A stretch of DNA of 43,912 bases from an uncultured Phycisphaerales bacterium (GTDB lineage: Bacteria > Planctomycetota > Phycisphaerae > WQYP01), in the NCBI GenBank assembly GCA_903845195.1, contig CAIMWO010000030.1:1-43912 (forward strand), written 5' to 3'. Under the pieces are notes generated by a model. The model saw nothing but the letters and a program-made list of their open reading frames with translations, was not told the DNA's origin and did no database searches. The position numbers were made by a program, and so were the translations under genes. Of this stretch, positions 1 through 6,263 are shown piece by piece; positions within the stretch are counted from its first letter, which is position 1; each line of letters starts with the position of its first letter.

Positions 1-111
1 CACGCCCGGGCAGCGATCTTTGAATACATCGAGGTGTTTTATAAACGTCAACTAAGGCATTCTTCGTTAGTCTATCTGAGCCCCGAAGCGTTCGAGGCCG
101 GCCTCAATTGA
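1..111 (+). CDS. IS3-family transposase (OrfB), C-terminal fragment
   Basis: Frame 1 is open from the window edge and ends in TGA at 109-111, giving 36 residues. The piece contains AAIFEYIEVFYKRQLRHSSL and YLSPEAFE, the typical C-terminal end of the DDE integrase (rve) domain of IS3-family OrfB, where a final helix carries the FYNRxRxHSxLGYxSPxxFE pattern. The catalytic residues lie upstream of the window, so whether the element is intact cannot be seen. A GCCCAC/GTGGGC hairpin (123-138) follows the stop. The element's outer end is not clear: C-rich/A-rich sequences at 153-176 and 217-238 resemble IS3-type terminal repeats but point the way a left end would. Assignment to IS3 is confident; activity is unknown. 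Confidence 0.85.
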   Translation, partial: HARAAIFEYIEVFYKRQLRHSSLVYLSPEAFEAGLN

Positions 112-248
112 CCCCAGGCCGCGCCCACCGTTCGTGGGCAAGGTCAGTCTACTGTCTACCCCCCAAAAAAAACTTGCCTCCCCCCAAAACATATTCAACA
201 CTTGAATCAGTCATAGTGGAACTGCACCCCAAAAAGTGAGGCTTTCTC

Positions 249-725
249 ATGTACCACATTGGCGTATCGCGCCTGGAAATCACGCGTATCCAGAAAATCA
301 TCGCCGAGCTCGATGCTCAGGTCCCCGCCCTCGACGCCGACCGCCGCATCCACCCGCGCATCGATTTCTCCCACCCCATGTGGCTCAACCTCCCCGCCGA
401 CCCCGGCTCACCCTGGGTCCGCGTCTACTCCCGCAACCTCTCCACCGGCGGCCTCGCCTTCCTCACCCGCAAACTCGTCTACAACGGCCAATACCTCATC
501 ATCGCCCACGAACTCAACGAAAAATGCCCCCAGCTCGTCCTCTGCAAAACCTGCTTCTGCCGCACCGTCGAACTCGACATCATGGAAGTCGGCCTCGCCT
601 TCCAAGCCGTCGAAGCCGACCCCACCAACGTCCGCCGCGTCCCCCCCGACTGGACCAAACTCGTCCTCCAAGGCGACTGGCTCGCCCGCCGCGCCACCCC
701 CAATCCCGCCACCAACTCCCTCTGA
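249..725 (+). CDS. PilZ-domain protein, copy 1
   Basis: 158 residues. An N-terminal helix of about 30 residues precedes a PilZ-type beta-barrel. The c-di-GMP signature is complete: RIHPR (RxxxR, residues 33-37) and NLSTGG ([D/N]xSxxG, 63-68). PilZ proteins bind cyclic di-GMP and relay it to motility, polysaccharide or other targets; no output domain is present here, so it would act as a stand-alone adaptor. The ATG is preceded by GAGG about 7 nt upstream. A paralogue lies at 1235-1699 and shares not only the PilZ motifs but a central PQLVLCKTCFCR-like block and a late VPPDW/IPPHW block, so the two form one subfamily. The coding strand is extremely C-rich at third codon positions. Function is inferred from the domain only. 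Confidence 0.8.
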   Translation: MYHIGVSRLEITRIQKIIAELDAQVPALDADRRIHPRIDFSHPMWLNLPADPGSPWVRVYSRNLSTGGLAFLTRKLVYNGQYLIIAHELNEKCPQLVLCKTCFCRTVELDIMEVGLAFQAVEADPTNVRRVPPDWTKLVLQGDWLARRATPNPATNSL

Positions 726-739
726 CCACGGATATAGAT

Positions 740-788
740 TTGAGTCTCGAGTCCTTAGTCTTGAGTCTTGAGTCTTGAGTCTTGAGCG
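740..788. repeat. 7-bp tandem repeat, unit TTGAGTC
   Basis: Seven consecutive 7-bp units: TTGAGTC at 740, 761, 768 and 775, with one- or two-base variants at 747, 754 and 782. It lies just after the first PilZ gene. This is one of many arrays in the window with the same 7-bp period but a different unit sequence. Confidence 0.9.
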
Positions 789-842
789 GCCTCCCAACTC
801 CGCCGCGTCCACCTCAGCATCGTGGCAACCTCGTCATCCCCC

Positions 843-877
843 AATTCTGAATTCAGAACTCTGAATTCTGAATTCCT
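843..877. repeat. 7-bp tandem repeat, unit AATTCTG
   Basis: Five 7-bp units based on AATTCTG/AATTCAG, which also form overlapping GAATTC palindromes. A related array with unit GAATTCA is at 1704-1724. Confidence 0.88.
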
Positions 878-886
878 TCCCCGGCA

Positions 887-914
887 CCCGAACCACGAAC
901 CACGAACCACGCCC
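887..914. repeat. 7-bp tandem repeat, unit CACGAAC
   Basis: Four units in a row, two exact CACGAAC copies and two variants. A second array of nearly the same unit (AACCACG/ACCCACG) is at 4519-4574. Confidence 0.88.
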
Positions 915-1031
915 CTCGTCCAATAATCCATCATCCCCCACGCATCCCCCTTACCCCCCTATAAATACCGACGCATTCACCATTAACACCTCCATCTTTA
1001 CGACCGATCCATACCCAAGAGCAAGACGAAG

Positions 1032-1115
1032 GAACCGCCGATGAACGCCAATGAACGCCGATATTCCTCAGAGTTCATCGGGCATCTGCGTTTATCTGCG
1101 TCCATCGGCGGTTTC
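1032..1115. repeat. Palindromic element with 10-bp internal period, copy 1
   Basis: The left arm (1032-1062) repeats GATGAACGCC-like decamers and the right arm (1084-1115) repeats TCTGCGTTTA/TCTGCGTCCA decamers; the arms are inverted complements of each other around a loop of about 20 bp. A second copy lies at 4391-4475. The outermost stem is ACCGCCGATG / CATCGGCGGT with a single mismatch, so a long hairpin is expected in RNA or single-stranded DNA. Confidence 0.88.
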
Positions 1116-1148
1116 TTTTTAGTTAGTCCCTAAGCACTTAATGAAGTC

Positions 1149-1178
1149 TTTGTGTTCATTTGTGTTCATTTGTGGCTA
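1149..1178. repeat. 10-bp tandem repeat, unit TTTGTGTTCA
   Basis: Two exact copies of TTTGTGTTCA followed by TTTGTGGCTA, directly upstream of the second PilZ gene. Confidence 0.85.
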
Positions 1179-1234
1179 ATTTACGGTCGTTAGCGATGTA
1201 GTGCTGACCACTGACCCGTCCCAGGAGACGCCTC

Positions 1235-1699
1235 GTGTCACGACAAGTCACCGCCGAGCAACTCTCCCAGGTGCGCGAAATCCTCGCGCAACTCGACCGC
1301 CTCCCCACCTCCCCCGAAGCCAACCGCCGCATCCACAACCGCGTCAACGTCCGCCTCCCCCTCGACGTCTACGTCATCCAGGCCAACTCCCGCCCCACCC
1401 TCCAGATCTTCTCCCGCAATCTCACCACCTCCGGCATCGGCTGCATCTCCCGCCGCCTCTTCAAAAAAGGCGACCTCCTCGCCATCGAATTCCACATCAG
1501 CGGCCCCGTCCCCAAGCTCGTCCTCTCCCGCATCACCTTCTGCCGCTACCTCCGCGCCGGACTCTACGAAGCCGGCGCCGAATTCCTCGAAGCCGTCACC
1601 CCCAGCGCCTACCTCGTCGACCGCATCCCCCCGCACTGGGTCCAAATGGCCACCATGCAAAAGAAACCCCCCACCCCCGCCGCCGCATCATCCCACTAA
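1235..1699 (+). CDS. PilZ-domain protein, copy 2
   Basis: 154 residues starting at a GTG that has AGGAG at 1223-1227 with 7-nt spacing. The PilZ core reads RIHNR (RxxxR, residues 32-36) and NLTTSG (62-67), so the usual Ser of [D/N]xSxxG is replaced by Thr, a conservative change that may weaken or retune c-di-GMP binding. An N-terminal helix (residues 5-22) and the shared PKLVLSRITFCR and IPPHW blocks mark it as a paralogue of the gene at 249-725. The two genes are separated by about 500 bp of repeats, so they are probably not one operon. A role as a stand-alone c-di-GMP receptor is inferred from the family. Confidence 0.78.
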   Translation: MSRQVTAEQLSQVREILAQLDRLPTSPEANRRIHNRVNVRLPLDVYVIQANSRPTLQIFSRNLTTSGIGCISRRLFKKGDLLAIEFHISGPVPKLVLSRITFCRYLRAGLYEAGAEFLEAVTPSAYLVDRIPPHWVQMATMQKKPPTPAAASSH

Positions 1700-1703
1700 C
1701 ACC

Positions 1704-1745
1704 GAATTCAGAATTCAGAATTCCCATCCACTGGCCACTGCCCCC
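1704..1745. repeat. 7-bp tandem repeats, unit GAATTCA then CCACTGG-like
   Basis: GAATTCA, GAATTCA, GAATTCC (1704-1724) run straight into a weaker heptamer series containing CCACTGGCCACTG (1725-1745). It starts 4 bp after the stop codon of the second PilZ gene. Confidence 0.8.
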
Positions 1746-1750
1746 ACCCA

Positions 1751-1799
1751 TTTCATGTTTCATGTTTCGCGTTTCGCGTTTCGCGTTTCGTGTTTCGCG
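1751..1799. repeat. 7-bp tandem repeat, unit TTTCGCG
   Basis: Seven units: TTTCATG twice, TTTCGCG three times, TTTCGTG, TTTCGCG. It overlaps the 3' end of the minus-strand gene at 1760-2098, which therefore ends inside repeat sequence. Confidence 0.9.
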
Positions 1800-2098
1800 T
1801 TCGGCTCCTCAAGCGTAACGGGAAAGCCATACGACTGTTGGCCCTCATCGCGGGCGATTTCCGTTCGCACGATAAAAACAATCGCCAGCGTCATCCCCGT
1901 GAGAGTTCCAAGGACCACGATGGAAACGCTCGCGGCGACAACTACAGCCGGATTTAAAGACTCAAAGAAAAACCTGAGGACTCCCATCACCAACGCTGCA
2001 AGGATGGACGCCACACCGCACCCGATGACGCCGCCAATGAAACTGAGCAGCGGAATGAAAATGATGGCCTTGATCATGCGGGCCGTGGTGAAGTTCAC
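1760..2098 (-). CDS. Small membrane protein of unknown function
   Basis: 112 residues with two clear hydrophobic segments (about residues 9-40, IIFIPLLSFIGGVIGCGVAS onward, and 50-78, VVVAASVSIVVLGTLTG onward) and a short hydrophilic tail. No family is recognised. The last 13 or so residues (NAKHETRNAKRET) are the translation of the 7-bp TTTCGCG array, so the natural stop was probably lost or the repeat grew into the gene. The start at 2098 is plausible; Met8 (2077) is an alternative. It shares strand and style with the small genes at 2239-2409 and 2584-3072. Confidence 0.5.
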   Translation of the reverse strand: MNFTTARMIKAIIFIPLLSFIGGVIGCGVASILAALVMGVLRFFFESLNPAVVVAASVSIVVLGTLTGMTLAIVFIVRTEIARDEGQQSYGFPVTLEEPNAKHETRNAKRET

Positions 2099-2131
2099 AA
2101 AACGCTCTCTGTCGCAACGCTATGCGTCCAC

Positions 2132-2222
2132 GGCCCCAACGGGGCCCGCGTCCATAGCCAGGGGCGCGGCAACGCAAGCCCCCGGAAACAACCCCCCAAC
2201 AACCCCTCAGCCCCAACGGGGC
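2132..2222. repeat. Two short GC palindromes (GGCCCC-AAC-GGGGCC type)
   Basis: Perfect inverted repeats GGCCCC/GGGGCC around AAC at 2132-2146 and GCCCC/GGGGC around AAC at 2210-2222. The same design recurs at 3244-3328, which suggests a small dispersed palindrome family. They sit between two minus-strand genes and could fold as hairpins in either transcript. Confidence 0.75.
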
Positions 2223-2238
2223 GACCGATCCGATTCCG

Positions 2239-2409
2239 CTACCGTCGTCGTACCTCAAAGTAGAGCGATACGATCACCACAATCACTCCCACTGTTCCCA
2301 GTATCCCGCCCGACCATTGAGTCACAGCCGTCGGATGACTACTGCTCGCCAGCATCGCTCCCATCACGGCCATCACCAGGCCCAACGTGAGTGTTACCCA
2401 CCGCATCAT
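2239..2409 (-). CDS. Very small two-helix membrane protein
   Basis: About 56 residues if translation starts at Met 2409 or Met 2406. Two hydrophobic segments (TLTLGLVMAVMGAMLASSS and GGILGTVGVIVVIVSLYF) with a basic C-terminal end EVRRR. The reading frame continues further upstream, but that part is only the translation of the palindrome at 2431-2477, so the later start is preferred. No family recognised. It may be a real small membrane protein or a remnant. Confidence 0.4.
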   Translation of the reverse strand: MMRWVTLTLGLVMAVMGAMLASSSHPTAVTQWSGGILGTVGVIVVIVSLYFEVRRR

Positions 2410-2430
2410 GACAACCTTACTCCGCCAAAT

Positions 2431-2477
2431 CCGGGGTGCCATGCCCTTGGCACTATCTCGGTGCCAAGAGCATGCCG
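2431..2477. repeat. REP-like palindrome, copy 1
   Basis: CATGCCCTTGGCAC (2440-2453) faces GTGCCAAGAGCATG (2461-2474): 13 of 14 bases pair around the 7-base loop TATCTCG. A near-identical element with loop AATCTCG is at 3097-3143, in the same orientation, in both cases at the 5' side of a small minus-strand gene. Confidence 0.88.
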
Positions 2478-2583
2478 CCGGCCCCCGCATCATCGTCCCA
2501 CGCAATCAATCCCATTCTCGTCCAATCCTGCCCAATGATACTGGTCACAATCATTCCTATACATGACGAGCAAAGGCAAACCT

Positions 2584-3072
2584 CTACTTACGAGGAGCAG
2601 TACTAGTACCAGCGGACGGGATTACTTCGCGCGCCTCAATGCGCTGAAGATCCGTTTTCGCATTTCCATAGCGGACCATCCTGAATTCAAAAGTCTTGTC
2701 AACCGGATCATCTGTTACGAATGTGTTTGTCGGACTGTGAATGGCAAACACCAGTGTATCGTCCTTTACGGTCGGTCCATCACCTGCCAATTTCCGAATC
2801 TTTCTTACTACCACGGCAAATCGAGGATTAACATCAGTCCGAATTGCCTTGCCGTCAAACTCAACCATGGTGACGACCCGAGCCACCTCGCCTTCAAAGC
2901 GAAAGACCTCTTTCGCCTCTGGAAGCCCTTGATGAGTTGTCGCGGGACCTGTTGTATTTCCCGTTTCGTTCTCCGCGCTACAGTCTGCATACATGCCCAC
3001 GACGATGCCAGTGACGCACATCGCCACCCCGTACCATTTCATCCATTTCCTGGACCTACGGAACATGCGCAT
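2584..3072 (-). CDS. Putative exported protein of unknown function
   Basis: 162 residues from ATG 3072, chosen because GGAG lies about 10 nt upstream on the minus strand and because the frame beyond it only translates the REP-like palindrome at 3097-3143. A basic N-terminus (RMFRRSRKWMKW) and one hydrophobic segment (YGVAMCVTGIVVGMYADC) look like a signal peptide or anchor, possibly ending at the cysteine of YADC. The remainder is soluble, with a beta-rich stretch around FEGEVARVVTMVEFDGKAI and LVFAIHSPTN. No domain is recognised. Its neighbours are other small envelope-type genes. Confidence 0.6.
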   Translation of the reverse strand: MRMFRRSRKWMKWYGVAMCVTGIVVGMYADCSAENETGNTTGPATTHQGLPEAKEVFRFEGEVARVVTMVEFDGKAIRTDVNPRFAVVVRKIRKLAGDGPTVKDDTLVFAIHSPTNTFVTDDPVDKTFEFRMVRYGNAKTDLQRIEAREVIPSAGTSTAPRK

Positions 3073-3096
3073 CTTCTGTCTCCAAATTTCTGAAAC

Positions 3097-3143
3097 CCGG
3101 GGTGCCATGCCCTTGGCACAATCTCGGTGCCAAGAGCATGCCG
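3097..3143. repeat. REP-like palindrome, copy 2
   Basis: CATGCCCTTGGCAC (3106-3119) pairs with GTGCCAAGAGCATG (3127-3140), 7-base loop. It matches the element at 2431-2477 along almost its entire length, including the flanking CCGGGGTGC. Confidence 0.88.
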
Positions 3144-3167
3144 CAAACACCGCATCACTCACTATAA

Positions 3168-3194
3168 ACCACAGAGTTCACGGAGCACACTGAG
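3168..3194. repeat. 9-bp-period repeat, half element
   Basis: Three 9-bp units ACCACAGAG, TTCACGGAG, CACACTGAG. The same left arm, with its inverted right arm, is found complete at 4158-4227. Confidence 0.82.
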
Positions 3195-3243
3195 ACCGAT
3201 CATATCCATGCTTTTCAAATCGTCCCAAACCCCGTGCCCACCG

Positions 3244-3328
3244 TGGCCCAAAGGGCCATCACTTTTTGTAGCCGTGGCCGTAAGGCCACGGACCTCATCC
3301 CCTCAAAATTGCCGAGGCCCAACGGGCC
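3244..3328. repeat. Cluster of three GC palindromes
   Basis: TGGCCC-AAA-GGGCCA (3244-3258), CCGTGGCC-GTAA-GGCCACGG (3272-3291) and GGCCC-AAC-GGGCC (3316-3328). All are perfect inverted repeats with 3- or 4-base loops, of the same design as those at 2132-2222. Confidence 0.82.
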
Positions 3329-3399
3329 GGCACTCTCGCCCACGTCACCCCCCAATCTTGCCCAACGATTCCCGCGACAATCATTTTTGTACAGGAAGA

Positions 3400-3957
3400 T
3401 CAACTCTCCTGCGCAGGGGTTGTTATTGACGTCCCGCATTCGGGGCATCGGTTTTCACTGGCCCGCAGGTCATAGCCGCATTTGACACACTGACCTATTC
3501 GCTTGCGTCTCTGCCATCTCCTGTCGCGAATAGCCATCCATTCCCAAACTGCGGGCATCACTAAAGAAAGAGCTGCAGGTAACCACAAAGGAAATTCAAC
3601 AAGTCGCTCGGTTGTGAAATCATCATCACGATAGACTACGTCAAAGTCACCGAAGCGCCGATCAAAATCATTCTTTCCATCGAGAATGCTCATCGGTCGG
3701 CCAGTCGGCGGACCAAGACCTGTTGATGCAATATCGTAGGAAACACCGAGTTCGGGATTGGTAAAGTGACCGCCGTTTTTCCATGCTTTGCGGTAATATG
3801 CAATGATTCCTCGCTCTGATCCGATTTCCCAGATTGAAGATCGTGTTTGGTAATCAATGTTATCAACAACCAAATAGCTGCGCATCCATATTCCCATCGC
3901 GGTGGTAAAGAGCAGCAGTGATGACAACGTTAGAATATTGAATAGCAGACGTCTCAT
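3400..3957 (-). CDS. Membrane protein with C-terminal zinc ribbon
   Basis: 185 residues from Met 3957, which begins MRRLLFNILTLSSLLLFTT, an N-terminal membrane segment. A large extracytoplasmic part follows, then a second hydrophobic segment (LWLPAALSLVMPAVWEW), a basic linker (RDRRWQRRKR) and a C-terminal ribbon CVKCGYDLRASENRCPECG with four cysteines. This layout (TM, sensor-like domain, TM, CGYDLR...CPECG ribbon) is, from general knowledge, a recurrent lineage-specific family in Phycisphaerae genomes, of unknown function. The ribbon would lie in the cytoplasm and probably binds zinc. No operon partner is visible. Confidence 0.8.
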   Translation of the reverse strand: MRRLLFNILTLSSLLLFTTAMGIWMRSYLVVDNIDYQTRSSIWEIGSERGIIAYYRKAWKNGGHFTNPELGVSYDIASTGLGPPTGRPMSILDGKNDFDRRFGDFDVVYRDDDFTTERLVEFPLWLPAALSLVMPAVWEWMAIRDRRWQRRKRIGQCVKCGYDLRASENRCPECGTSITTPAQES

Positions 3958-4157
3958 GGTGAGCACCTTTGCCAGACTCTCAACACGTTGGCGACGACCA
4001 AAATCGTCACCCACCCGCTCCGCCTCAACTACCCTTGCCTAACACCAGCATGACGCCGCGCCCGACCCCCCGCAACAACAATTCCCCCTCGCGGCACCGC
4101 CAATCTCCGTACCCCCATCTTGCCCCTCCGCACCGCTTTGAAAGCCAATCTCTATAA

Positions 4158-4227
4158 ACCACAGAGCACACCGAGAGCACTGAGAAAATGAGTTGTGTAC
4201 CTCTGTGCACTCTGTGTCCTCTGTGGT
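4158..4227. repeat. Palindromic element with 9-bp internal period
   Basis: Left arm ACCACAGAG, CACACCGAG, AGCACTGAG (4158-4184) and right arm CTCTGTGCA, CTCTGTGTC, CTCTGTGGT (4201-4227), inverted complements around a 16-bp loop. A lone left arm is at 3168-3194. Confidence 0.88.
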
Positions 4228-4313
4228 GAAAATTATCTTTTCGTCAGGGCAACCTCACGCCCACTTCTTCCCCGAGAAGAAAGTCCATACGCATCCAACC
4301 CTCCTTGAACTCT

Positions 4314-4337
4314 TCTTGGTGTCTTCGTGTCTTGGTG
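4314..4337. repeat. 8-bp tandem repeat, unit TCTTGGTG
   Basis: TCTTGGTG, TCTTCGTG, TCTTGGTG in a row. A related array is at 8229-8260. Confidence 0.8.
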
Positions 4338-4390
4338 GTAAAAAAACGTCATATCTTTTAAGTGCCCTAAGAAACCATCTCAAGACTTTT

Positions 4391-4475
4391 GAAACCGCAG
4401 ATGAACGCCGTTGAACGCCGATCAGTACCAAAGAATCCAAGGCATCCGCGTTTATCTGCGTTCATCGGCGGTTTC
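4391..4475. repeat. Palindromic element with 10-bp internal period, copy 2
   Basis: Same design as 1032-1115: GAAACCGCAGATGAACGCC on the left, GCGTTCATCGGCGGTTTC on the right, each arm made of decamers. Arms pair with few mismatches. Confidence 0.88.
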
Positions 4476-4518
4476 CTTTTGAGAGTCACTAAAGGGCCTT
4501 CGTGCTAATCTCACCAAC

Positions 4519-4574
4519 AACCACGACCCACGAACCACGACCCACGACCCAACCCATAACCCCTAACTCATAAC
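4519..4574. repeat. 7-bp tandem repeat, unit AACCACG / ACCCACG
   Basis: Eight heptamers that drift from AACCACG/ACCCACG through ACCCAAC to CCATAAC, CCCTAAC, TCATAAC. The last unit contains the stop codon of the minus-strand gene at 4568-5095. Confidence 0.88.
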
Positions 4575-5095
4575 CGATAGAATTTCCCCCCCTCCGCCAC
4601 ATGCTCCCGCGCCAACTCCACATAGTGCGCACAATTCTTCCGATTCCATTCCAGCTCCGCATCCCGGATCGGCCGCACCACTTTCGCCGGCACACCCATC
4701 GCCACCATCCGGTCCGGCACCACCGTCCCCGGACTCAGCACCGCACCCGCCGCCACCATCGCATCCTCACCCACCACGCAATCCCCCAGCAGCGTCGCCG
4801 CCATCCCGATCAGCGCCCCGCGCCCGATCTTCGCATTGTGCACGATCGCCCCATGCCCGATCGTCACATCATCCCCAATCTCCAGCGGCTTGCCCGAGTC
4901 GCAGTGCAGTACCGCATTCTCCTGCACGTTCACGCGCTTCCCGATCACGATCGGCGCCACATCCCCGCGCACCGTCACCCCGAACCAGAACGAACAGTCT
5001 TCCCCGATCGTCACATCCCCGCAGATCGCCGCGCTGGTCGCCTGGTAATGCTGATCCATCTTTTCCATCCGCGCGTTCGACCGATACTGCGACAT
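4568..5095 (-). CDS. Gamma-carbonic-anhydrase-like hexapeptide protein
   Basis: 175 residues from Met 5095. The body is a left-handed beta-helix of hexapeptide repeats (VTIGEDCSFWFGVTVRGD, IGKRVNVQENAVLHCDSG, IGDDVTIGHGAIVHNAKIG, GALIGMAATLLGDCVVGED) with a C-terminal helix, as in the YrdA/PaaY/gamma-CA-like family. The three zinc-ligand histidines expected in this family are visible in VLHCDSG, IGHGAIVH. VRGD and NVQENAVLH are family landmarks. Such proteins are trimers; only some have proven carbonic anhydrase activity, so the reaction is not certain. The frame upstream of 5095 translates the 7-bp array at 5156-5204 and is not part of the gene. An AAAGGG motif precedes the ATG. Confidence 0.85.
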   Translation of the reverse strand: MSQYRSNARMEKMDQHYQATSAAICGDVTIGEDCSFWFGVTVRGDVAPIVIGKRVNVQENAVLHCDSGKPLEIGDDVTIGHGAIVHNAKIGRGALIGMAATLLGDCVVGEDAMVAAGAVLSPGTVVPDRMVAMGVPAKVVRPIRDAELEWNRKNCAHYVELAREHVAEGGKFYRL

Positions 5096-5155
5096 CGCCA
5101 CCCTTTCAAAAAAATCGCTCTCGCAAAAACTCTCCGCGAAGATACCCCCACCCCG

Positions 5156-5204
5156 TTCCAACTTCCAACTTCTTGCTTCTTGCTTCTTGCTTCTTGCTTC
5201 TTCC
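5156..5204. repeat. 7-bp tandem repeat, unit TTCTTGC
   Basis: TTCCAAC twice, TTCTTGC four times, TTCTTCC once: seven units. It lies about 60 bp upstream of the gene at 4568-5095. Confidence 0.9.
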
Positions 5205-5316
5205 CAAACCCCTTCACCCACCCATACTATCTTCAATCCGCAACCGTCTGCACCATCCCGATTATTTGATCGCGTCATGTCTCTCGAATCCTCAATCTCA
5301 CCCCCCGAGAACCCCG

Positions 5317-5438
5317 AAAAATCATTCAAAATCGCTCAAAAACCACAAAATACCATCTCAAAACACTTCAAAAGCAGTGCAAAATCGCGCCAAAACGATG
5401 CAAAATCAGTTCAGAATCGATCCGAATCGGTCTCAAAA
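5317..5438. promoter_or_regulatory. Phased A-tract region, probable curved DNA
   Basis: Runs of 4-5 A lie at 5317, 5328, 5338, 5347, 5360, 5370, 5381, 5392, 5402 and 5435, with shorter GAA steps at 5413-5415 and 5423-5425 filling the two gaps. Centre-to-centre spacing averages about 10.7 bp over eleven steps, close to the helical repeat, all on the same strand. Known behaviour of such DNA is intrinsic curvature. It lies in the spacer between divergent genes, about 200 bp before the gene at 5641, so it may affect promoter activity or bind a nucleoid protein; that role is inference. Confidence 0.65.
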
Positions 5439-5573
5439 CACCCCGTGAAATCCCGCCCACCCCTCCCCCCCAAATATACCCACCCCTTAACGGTACGCAA
5501 ACAGGTAATATATTGTCATAAAAAGACTTACATTTTTCTCATCTATCAATCCCCCACCTTTCTCACTTTTTCC

Positions 5574-5602
5574 TTCGAAAAACACCCTTTCTTTCGTATA
5601 AT
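5574..5602 (+). promoter_or_regulatory. Possible sigma70-type promoter for the gene at 5641
   Basis: TATAAT at 5597-5602 is an exact -10 box in an AT-rich stretch; a weak TTCGAA lies 17 bp upstream (5574-5579) as the possible -35. The transcript would start near 5609, with AAGGA at about 5626-5630 before the ATG at 5641. Confidence 0.4.
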
Positions 5603-5640
5603 CACCCCTTCAGTTACTCTTTTTAAGGATTTACCCAAAG

Positions 5641-6198
5641 ATGAGCGTTCACTCGAAAAAACCCCGTTCTGCTGGCTTATCGGTCCTCGTCTACGACCGC
5701 GGCCTCCATCCCGAACTCTTTACCGTCGATGCCCGCCGCGCCCGCATCCTCGGCGGCCTCGAAGTCTCCATGTGGCTCCTCTCCGGTGGCGGCCACCTCG
5801 TTGCCGTAACTGGTGGTGGTAAAACAGTTTCCGAACTGGCCTGCTTCCCCAGCAAGACCCTCCCGGATCGCGGGCTCGTCGAACGCCTCCCGTGCAAAGG
5901 CGACAAGCAATACGAAAAATCCCTCGGCAGCCACTTCCAGTATTACCTCGCCCTCAACGAAGAGCACGTCACCGACGCCCTCTTCGACAACTCCGTCACC
6001 GAACTCCTTCGCCTTGCCGAAGAACAGGGCGGCCTCGTTTCCCACAAGAAAAACGAGATCGGCCACACCGAATACCTATCCATCGTCGTCGCCCAGCTTC
6101 ACCGTCGCGCCGTTCACATCGAAGGCTTCCACCTCCTCGGCGAAGCCCGCGTCCTCGTCCGCACCCAGTCCATCGTCGAACCCGCCGCCAAGAACTGA
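5641..6198 (+). CDS. Conserved protein of unknown function, possibly DUF2617
   Basis: 185 residues, soluble, no signal peptide. The pattern HPELFTVDARRARILGGLEV, then WLLSGGGHLVAVTGGG, recalls DUF2617 proteins of Actinobacteria and Planctomycetes, where a GHxV core is conserved, but I am not certain of the match. The C-terminal half is a mixed helix/strand region (ELLRLAEEQGGL, RRAVHIEGFHLLGEARVLVR). It has its own promoter region and a strong terminator directly after it, so it is probably monocistronic. The upstream region contains phased A-tracts. Confidence 0.75.
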   Translation: MSVHSKKPRSAGLSVLVYDRGLHPELFTVDARRARILGGLEVSMWLLSGGGHLVAVTGGGKTVSELACFPSKTLPDRGLVERLPCKGDKQYEKSLGSHFQYYLALNEEHVTDALFDNSVTELLRLAEEQGGLVSHKKNEIGHTEYLSIVVAQLHRRAVHIEGFHLLGEARVLVRTQSIVEPAAKN

Positions 6199-6230
6199 TT
6201 TGCCTCCTTGATCTCTCCCAGATAGCCACA

Positions 6231-6263
6231 AAGGCCCGACGCTCACCCGTCGGGCCTTTTTTT
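6231..6263 (+). terminator. Rho-independent terminator
   Basis: AGGCCCGACG (6232-6241) pairs perfectly with CGTCGGGCCT (6248-6257) around a 6-base loop, followed by a T-run to 6263. It ends the transcript of the gene at 5641-6198. Confidence 0.92.

Larger units (their letters stand above)
726..1234. other. Repeat-filled spacer between the two PilZ genes
   Basis: About 510 bp without a credible gene. It holds three 7-bp arrays (740-788, 843-877, 887-914), a 10-bp-period palindromic element (1032-1115), a 10-bp direct array (1149-1178) and a short heptamer pair around 1203-1216. Reading frames across it are translations of the repeats or antisense to the flanking genes. Confidence 0.8.
3073..3399. 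other. Spacer with palindromes, no gene
   Basis: Holds the second REP-like palindrome (3097-3143), a 9-bp-period array (3168-3194) and three short GC palindromes (3244-3328). No credible coding frame. Confidence 0.75.
3958..4567. other. Repeat-filled spacer, no gene
   Basis: About 610 bp. It carries the complete 9-bp-period palindrome (4158-4227), an 8-bp array (4314-4337), the second 10-bp-period palindrome (4391-4475) and a 7-bp array (4519-4574). The reading frames here are repeat translations with no codon bias typical of the neighbours. Confidence 0.78.

Noticed and set aside
2563..3093. 176-codon plus-strand frame
   Set aside because: Antisense to the exported protein at 2584-3072, which has a ribosome site and signal peptide.
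740..5204. Regular repeats considered as CRISPR
   Set aside because: Units are 7-10 bp and contiguous with no spacers; no cas genes in the window.
5173..5448. Plus-strand frame through the phased A-tract region
   Set aside because: Lys/Asn/Gln-rich chance frame; no ribosome site, and the 10.7-bp periodicity is not a multiple of codons.
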